Origin: Deltaproteobacteria bacterium RIFCSPHIGHO2_02_FULL_43_33
Lineage (GTDB): Bacteria > Desulfobacterota > GWC2-55-46 > UBA9637
Assembly (NCBI GenBank): GCA_001798165.1
Contig: MGRL01000108.1
Location: 1-33,540 of the forward strand
Reading direction: 5' to 3'
Length of the DNA stretch: 33,540 nt
The notes beneath the pieces were generated by a model. It was not told the origin of the DNA. It searched no databases and saw only the letters and a program-made list of their open reading frames with translations. How positions within the stretch are numbered: the first letter of the stretch is position 1; every line of letters begins with the position of its first letter. Below are positions 29,423 to 33,540 of the stretch, in pieces. The translations under genes and the position numbers were made by a program.

Positions 29423-31840
29423 TTATACCATATCTTTTTTAACAAGTCTTTTCATTTTTTCAACTGCTTCCAAAGCATCTTTTGCATAGCCGTTTGCGCC
29501 TATCTTGTCTGCAAAATCCTGACTTACCACAGCGCCGCCTACCATAGTCAGCACAGGCACTCCCTTTGCCTTAAGCTTTTTTAGGATATTGTCCATCTCC
29601 ATTACCGTTGTTGTCATGAGCGCCGAAAGTCCGACCACATCCACTTTGTTTTTTACTACCTCTGCGATTATCTTGTCAGCAGGCACATTCTTTCCCAGAT
29701 CAATAACCTCAAATCCGTGATTTTCTAAAAGTGTGGCTACAATATTTTTTCCTATATCATGTATGTCGCCCTCAACGGTAGCCATTAAAATTTTTCCGAG
29801 AGGTTTTCCCTTCTTATCTTTAAATTCGTTCTTTAATCTCCCAAACGCCTTTTTCATAGTATCTGCTGAAAGCATGACCTGAGGGAGAAAATAGATGTTC
29901 TGCCCGAAGAGCCGCCCGACCTCCTCAAGCCCTGGTATGAGCCCTTCATTACTTATCTTCAACGGCTCCCAGCCTTGTTTCAAAGCCTCTTCGACCAAAG
30001 CCACAATCCCTTCTTCATCGCCATCTATAATTGCCTTCTTTAATTTTTCGTCAATTGTCCTCGGCTCTTCTTTAACCTCTAACCTCTCACCTCTAACCTC
30101 TGTTTTTTGACTGTACCTCTTTATATATCTTTCTGCCCTTATGTCCCTGCCTGTCAATACAAGCGCTGCATGATAGGCATCCATCATCTGATTGTTGTGC
30201 GGGTTTATAATGGCAGCATCAAGGCCTGCCTCAATTGCCATTGTCAGGAAGTTTGCATTTATTATTTCTCTGTTAGGAAGGCCGAATGAGATATTGCTTA
30301 CGCCGAGAATGGTTGAAAGCCCGAGTTTCTCTTTTACCATGCGTATTGCCTTTAATGTCTCTCTCGCAGATTTTTGGTCAGCGCTTACGGTTAATGCCAG
30401 ACAGTCTATTACTACATCAGATTTTGAAAGCCCTTCTTTTAATGCCCTCTTTAATATTTTTTCGGCAATCTTAAACCTGCCTTCTGCTGTGGCAGGAATT
30501 CCTTTGTCATCCAGTGTGAGGCCAAGCACAGCAGCCCCGTATTTTTTTGCAAGAGGAAGTATTGTATTTAGTTTTTTTTCTTCTCCGCTTACTGAGTTGA
30601 TGAGAACCTTTCCATTAACTGCTTTTAAGCCTGCCTCAAGCGCTGTCGGGCTTGAAGAATCCAAAACAATGGGAAGCTGGCAGTTCTCATTTACTGCAAA
30701 GACTGCCATCTGCATTGAAGTTGGTTCATCTATTCCAGGCACGCCTACATTTACATCCAGTATATGGGCGCCTGCATCCTGTTGCGATTTTGCCTCTTTA
30801 CGAATGATAGAGGTCTTTTTTTCTTTAATCTCCTGTTGGAGGAGTTTTTTGCCAGTTGGGTTTATCCGTTCTCCGACAATTACAGACGGCTGGCTATCGC
30901 CAAATTCTACAAACCCCGAACGGCTTGCAAGCCTTGTAGTTTTAATTTCTGAGACTTTGACCCTCTGACTCTTTGACCTTCTGACTTTTGCCTTCATTGC
31001 CTTAATATGTTCCGGTGTTGTGCCGCAGCATCCGCCGATTATCCTAACTCCGGCATCTATAAGTTTTGGCACATAGGCTGCCATTTCTTCCGGCGTTGCA
31101 GGGAAAATTGTCTTGCCGTCTTTTAGATACGGTATGCCTGCGTTCGGTTGGGCAATTAAAGGAAGTTTAGTAACTCTGCTCATGGCCGCAACAGCTTTAT
31201 AGATACCTTCTATTCCAAGGCTGCAATTGGCGCCAATGACATCGCATCCGAGTCCTTCAGCAATAATGGCAAATGCCTCTGGCGGAGTGCCTAATACAGT
31301 CCTCATGCTTTCATCAAAGGTCATTGTAGCAACTACCGGCAGGCCTGATGCCTTTGCTGCAATGATTGCCGCCCTCATCTCTCGCATGTCCATCATGGTC
31401 TCAATAATGATTAAATCTACGCCGCCATCCTTCAGAGCATTCACCTGTTCTGAAAATACAGCTACTGTCTCGTCAAACGACAAATCACCTATAGGCTCTA
31501 CGAATTTTCCGGTTGGCCCAAGTCCGCCTGCAACAAACCCTTTCTTACCAGCCGCCTCTCTCGCTTTCTTTGCTGATTTAAGGTTTATTTCGCGAAGTTT
31601 ATTTTCAAGGTTGTATTCCTTGAGCTTGATTCTGTTGGCCCCGAATGTAGCTGTTGTAACAACATCAGAACCTGCATCTATATAGCCCTTATGAACCTGT
31701 TTGATCATTTCAGGGTTTGTCAGATTTAGTTCATCCGGGCACCCGCCTGGTTTGAGTCCAAGCCTCTGAAGCATCGTGCCCATAGCCCCGTCAAAAATAA
31801 TTAGCCGCTCTTTTATAGTTTTTAAGAAAGTTTTCTTCAT
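29423..31840 (-). CDS. metH: Cobalamin-dependent methionine synthase without activation domain
   Basis: An 805-residue enzyme that methylates homocysteine to methionine using methyl-tetrahydrofolate and B12. The homocysteine domain (1-290) has zinc ligands C206 (GANCS) and C271/C272 (GGCCGT). The pterin domain (about 318-590) has VGERINPTG and later DGLD/NPHNNQMM-type segments. The B12 cap and Rossmann domains (about 610-800) have EGDIHDIGKNIV with the lower-ligand His. It ends after the B12 domain, so the AdoMet-dependent reactivation domain is absent, as in many anaerobes, which use separate reactivases. Repeat-encoded inserts lie in both linkers (KSQRVKVSE, TTRLASRSGF, EVRGERLEVKEE). Confidence 0.94.
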   Translation of the reverse strand: MKKTFLKTIKERLIIFDGAMGTMLQRLGLKPGGCPDELNLTNPEMIKQVHKGYIDAGSDVVTTATFGANRIKLKEYNLENKLREINLKSAKKAREAAGKKGFVAGGLGPTGKFVEPIGDLSFDETVAVFSEQVNALKDGGVDLIIIETMMDMREMRAAIIAAKASGLPVVATMTFDESMRTVLGTPPEAFAIIAEGLGCDVIGANCSLGIEGIYKAVAAMSRVTKLPLIAQPNAGIPYLKDGKTIFPATPEEMAAYVPKLIDAGVRIIGGCCGTTPEHIKAMKAKVRRSKSQRVKVSEIKTTRLASRSGFVEFGDSQPSVIVGERINPTGKKLLQQEIKEKKTSIIRKEAKSQQDAGAHILDVNVGVPGIDEPTSMQMAVFAVNENCQLPIVLDSSSPTALEAGLKAVNGKVLINSVSGEEKKLNTILPLAKKYGAAVLGLTLDDKGIPATAEGRFKIAEKILKRALKEGLSKSDVVIDCLALTVSADQKSARETLKAIRMVKEKLGLSTILGVSNISFGLPNREIINANFLTMAIEAGLDAAIINPHNNQMMDAYHAALVLTGRDIRAERYIKRYSQKTEVRGERLEVKEEPRTIDEKLKKAIIDGDEEGIVALVEEALKQGWEPLKISNEGLIPGLEEVGRLFGQNIYFLPQVMLSADTMKKAFGRLKNEFKDKKGKPLGKILMATVEGDIHDIGKNIVATLLENHGFEVIDLGKNVPADKIIAEVVKNKVDVVGLSALMTTTVMEMDNILKKLKAKGVPVLTMVGGAVVSQDFADKIGANGYAKDALEAVEKMKRLVKKDMV
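30072..30099 (-). repeat. Four tandem heptamers in the metH pterin-B12 linker
   Basis: Plus-strand units TAACCTC, TAACCTC, TCACCTC, TAACCTC. On the coding strand they give EVRGERLEVK. Confidence 0.8.
30907..30939. repeat. Palindromic element in the metH interdomain linker
   Basis: CTACAA (30907-30912) and TTGTAG (30934-30939) ends, with a perfect 12-bp palindrome GGCTTGCAAGCC at 30922-30933. It encodes TTRLASRSGFVE. Confidence 0.7.
30950..30989 (-). repeat. Five tandem octamers in the metH interdomain linker
   Basis: Plus-strand units TGAGACTT, TGACCCTC, TGACTCTT, TGACCTTC, TGACTTTT. The coding strand gives KSQRVKVSE, close to the GlnD peptide KSQRVKESE. Confidence 0.8.
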
Positions 31841-31845
31841 GGGTA

Positions 31846-32475
31846 TTATCCTTTGATAAAGTCTTTATCAGAACTCAGAGGGAAGGAAATATCTATATGA
31901 CCTGCGAGGGTTTTTGCCTTTTTCCCTTCTATGAGAAGCTGCACCTTTTTTACCTCTGGGAAGTTAAGCGTTACTGTGTTAACGATTGAGTAGATAGTCT
32001 GGAGTTCAGCAGAGCTTCCGCCATGGTGATTTTCAGAAATCTCTTTGCTGAAATTTAAGTATGCAATGCCTTCTTTAATATCAACACTGAGAAGTTTTGT
32101 CCCAGCAGGTATTGTATTGGTAAATTTTCCCTCTGGTCCGCTTATTAGTCTTTTTATAGTCTCTTTAATCTCCTTTGTTAGAGATCCTTTTTCTATCCCC
32201 CCCTTTTCTGCATTCAGCGCCAGACCTTCTTCATTAGAAAAATAAAGATTTACTGTTTTTATCTCTGTTCTATCTATCTTCCGGGGGATGAGGTAAGTCG
32301 GAATCTTGTCGCCATACTTTGCAAGCAAATAGATTCCAATAACCACAGTAAGAAAGGCAACGATAATTACTGTCAGCATAGCCTTACCGCTGCTATCTTT
32401 CTTTTTCCTTAAGCCTTGTGTTTTTGAGCGAGGTCGTGAGGTTGATTTTTTATCAGGCGCCTTTTTCTTAGCCAT
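31846..32475 (-). CDS. GerMN-domain membrane-anchored protein
   Basis: About 209 residues from the ATG at 32475. A Lys/Arg-rich cytoplasmic N-terminus (about 1-30) is followed by one TM helix (AMLTVIIVAFLTVVIGIYLLA). An extracytoplasmic GerMN domain then has VNLYFSNEEG, TIKRLISGPEG, IPAGTKLLSVDIKEGIAYLNFS and LQTIYSIVNTVTLNFPEVKKVQLLIEG. GerMN domains occur in GerM and LpqB and in many non-sporulating bacteria; the role is unclear but probably concerns the cell envelope. TTG at 32493 and ATG at 32484 are alternative starts. It sits between murI and metH, almost touching both, in one minus-strand operon. Confidence 0.85.
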   Translation of the reverse strand: MAKKKAPDKKSTSRPRSKTQGLRKKKDSSGKAMLTVIIVAFLTVVIGIYLLAKYGDKIPTYLIPRKIDRTEIKTVNLYFSNEEGLALNAEKGGIEKGSLTKEIKETIKRLISGPEGKFTNTIPAGTKLLSVDIKEGIAYLNFSKEISENHHGGSSAELQTIYSIVNTVTLNFPEVKKVQLLIEGKKAKTLAGHIDISFPLSSDKDFIKG

Positions 32476-32489
32476 GCAAGTCATCTCAG

Positions 32490-33293
32490 TCAATCTTCCA
32501 GATTTACAAGTTCAACATTATTAAGCCTTGTGCCCATAAATCTGCTGCCAACCTGCCTGAACCTCTCAGGCGAGTCTGTAACAAAGAACCTGTGGAAGCT
32601 CTCTCCTGATGATATGGTCTTGAGCAGATTCTTTTCCATAAGGCACTTGGCGACTTCAGCCGCAGTTTCGTGGCCAGAGTCTATCAGGGTGACCGTATTA
32701 CCCATAACATCGCTAATTATACTCTTTAACAGAGGGTAGTGGGTGCAGCCAAGTATAAGCGCATCTATCCACTGTTTTTTTATATCATTCAAATATGCAT
32801 GGGCGGTCATGCGCGCTATCTGATTGTTTGTCCACCCCTCTTCTGCAAGAGGCACGAACAAAGGGCATGGCTGGGTGAATACAGCAATAGATTGGTCAAT
32901 GGTTTTTATTGCGTCAAAATACGCCCCGCTCCGTATCGTGCCTTCTGTCCCGATGATGCCAATCCTTTTTGCCTTTGTTACCTCCACAGCCTTTTTTGCG
33001 CCAGGCTCTATCACGCCAATCACGGGGATGGATAATTCTTCCTTTAGCTGAGGCAGGCAGTAAGCAGAGGCCGTATTGCATGCAACAACCAGGAGTTTTA
33101 TGTCAAATTTAAGAAGAAATTTTGCATTCTCAAAAGAATATCGCGTAACCGTTTCGGCAGACTTTGTGCCATAAGGTACTCTGGCGGTATCGCCAAGATA
33201 GATTGTATCTTCACCGGGCATGGCATTTAATATCTCCTTTAATACAGTAAGTCCGCCTATACCAGAGTCAAATATGCCGATTGGTCTTTTCAT
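32490..33293 (-). CDS. murI: Glutamate racemase
   Basis: A 267-residue enzyme making D-glutamate for peptidoglycan. Both catalytic cysteines are present: C72 in VVACNTASA and C183 in LGCTHYPLL. The N-terminal IGIFDSGIGGLTVLKEI and YLGDTARVPYG are characteristic of the family. It is the first gene of the minus-strand group murI, GerMN protein, metH, greA. A good -35/-10 pair lies about 100 bp upstream at 33387-33415, overlapping a perfect palindrome. Confidence 0.96.
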   Translation of the reverse strand: MKRPIGIFDSGIGGLTVLKEILNAMPGEDTIYLGDTARVPYGTKSAETVTRYSFENAKFLLKFDIKLLVVACNTASAYCLPQLKEELSIPVIGVIEPGAKKAVEVTKAKRIGIIGTEGTIRSGAYFDAIKTIDQSIAVFTQPCPLFVPLAEEGWTNNQIARMTAHAYLNDIKKQWIDALILGCTHYPLLKSIISDVMGNTVTLIDSGHETAAEVAKCLMEKNLLKTISSGESFHRFFVTDSPERFRQVGSRFMGTRLNNVELVNLED

Positions 33294-33382
33294 TGCAAAA
33301 TATCTTTCTTGCTTAATTCATTGAATTTTTCAATGGCTATCCGCTATTGTTTGTAAATCGTTGGCAGAAACAAAATCATTTA

Positions 33383-33415
33383 GTGTTTTACAGAGTAAAA
33401 CACATAATTTGTCAA
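33383..33415 (-). promoter_or_regulatory. Putative murI promoter with operator-like palindrome over the -10
   Basis: On the minus strand TTGACA (33415-33410) is followed after exactly 17 nt by TGTAAA (33392-33387). GTGTTTTA and TAAAACAC (33383-33403, 5-nt centre) form a perfect inverted repeat that covers the -10. This could be a repressor site. Confidence 0.55.
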
Positions 33416-33480
33416 GGGTCAAGGTGAGTTTTTGTTTATTATAGATGTTATTATAGATGTTATGTTGTCAACAAATAGAT

Positions 33481-33519
33481 TTGTCCGCTTTTAGAGCAAA
33501 TGAATTGTCCACTTTTAGA
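33481..33519 (+). repeat. Two near-identical 15-bp direct repeats at the window edge
   Basis: TTGTCCGCTTTTAGA (33481) and TTGTCCACTTTTAGA (33505) differ at one base and are 24 nt apart. Repeated short motifs of this kind occur at ends of IS21-type elements, but the body would lie outside the window. Just before it, TTATTATAGATG is also duplicated in tandem (about 33437-33461). Confidence 0.5.
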
Positions 33520-33540
33520 TTGGCAGGAAAGGCACGTAGG

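Noticed and set aside
30192-30968. A 258-codon plus-strand frame opposite metH
   Set aside because: Antisense of the MetH pterin domain; composition is typical of a shadow ORF.
33383-33403. Terminator hairpin at the right edge
   Set aside because: AT-rich stem without a T-tract in either direction; its place over a -10 fits an operator better.

Overview
The window is a moderately AT-rich stretch of a bacterial chromosome. It carries ordinary housekeeping genes: trpS, scpA, scpB, rluB, pgi, mutS, glnD, greA, metH and murI. The RND efflux pair, the periplasmic haem-type c-di-GMP sensor, a MetH without a reactivation domain and AGA/AGG-rich housekeeping codons suggest a Gram-negative, probably anaerobic or microaerophilic lineage such as Nitrospirota, Desulfobacterota or a related candidate phylum. 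That placement is inference; no rRNA gene is present to settle it.

Layout. 1-1456 (minus): a conserved hypothetical gene, the N-terminal half of a split transketolase, and the start of a slipin-type SPFH protein cut by the window edge. 1707-11305 (plus): a site-2-protease homologue, trpS, scpA, scpB and rluB, a familiar housekeeping run. It is interrupted twice by defence genes. A TdeIII-like restriction-modification pair plus a HEPN/MNT pair lies between trpS and scpA, and a second restriction-modification pair lies between scpA and scpB. 11369-14984: an EndoIII-like glycosylase, a hemerythrin and a CXXCH-containing HAMP-PAS-GGDEF-EAL protein. 15047-16471: pgi. 16472-21875: a repeat-rich accessory block with an RND efflux operon, bounded on the left by a broken copy of the mutS 5' end. 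21876-28649: mutS, an AMIN/Amidase_3 cell-wall amidase and glnD, tightly overlapping. 28848-33293 (minus): murI, a GerMN-domain protein, metH and greA.

The most striking feature is how many small repeats there are and how often they sit inside reading frames. (1) A 25-bp near-perfect palindrome occurs five times, always inside housekeeping CDSs (trpS, scpA, rluB twice, mutS). It is read as a (G)TDLKSVP-like peptide in four copies and as GDRFQICP in the fifth. (2) Tandem arrays of 7-bp (sometimes 8-bp) units, often as an inverted pair that could form a hairpin, occur at many gene borders and in protein linkers or ends. They encode the hydrophobic core of the amidase signal peptide and the C-terminus of ScpA. 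(3) A two-hairpin intergenic repeat with GCCGAT/ATCGGC and GCCCAT/ATGGGC stems occurs three times and once supplies a stop codon. (4) Further one-off palindromes sit in frame in pgi, mutS, metH, glnD and the amidase. Together these suggest a genome heavily colonised by very short non-autonomous repeats that proteins tolerate as linker insertions, plus two defence insertions and one efflux insertion in conserved operons.
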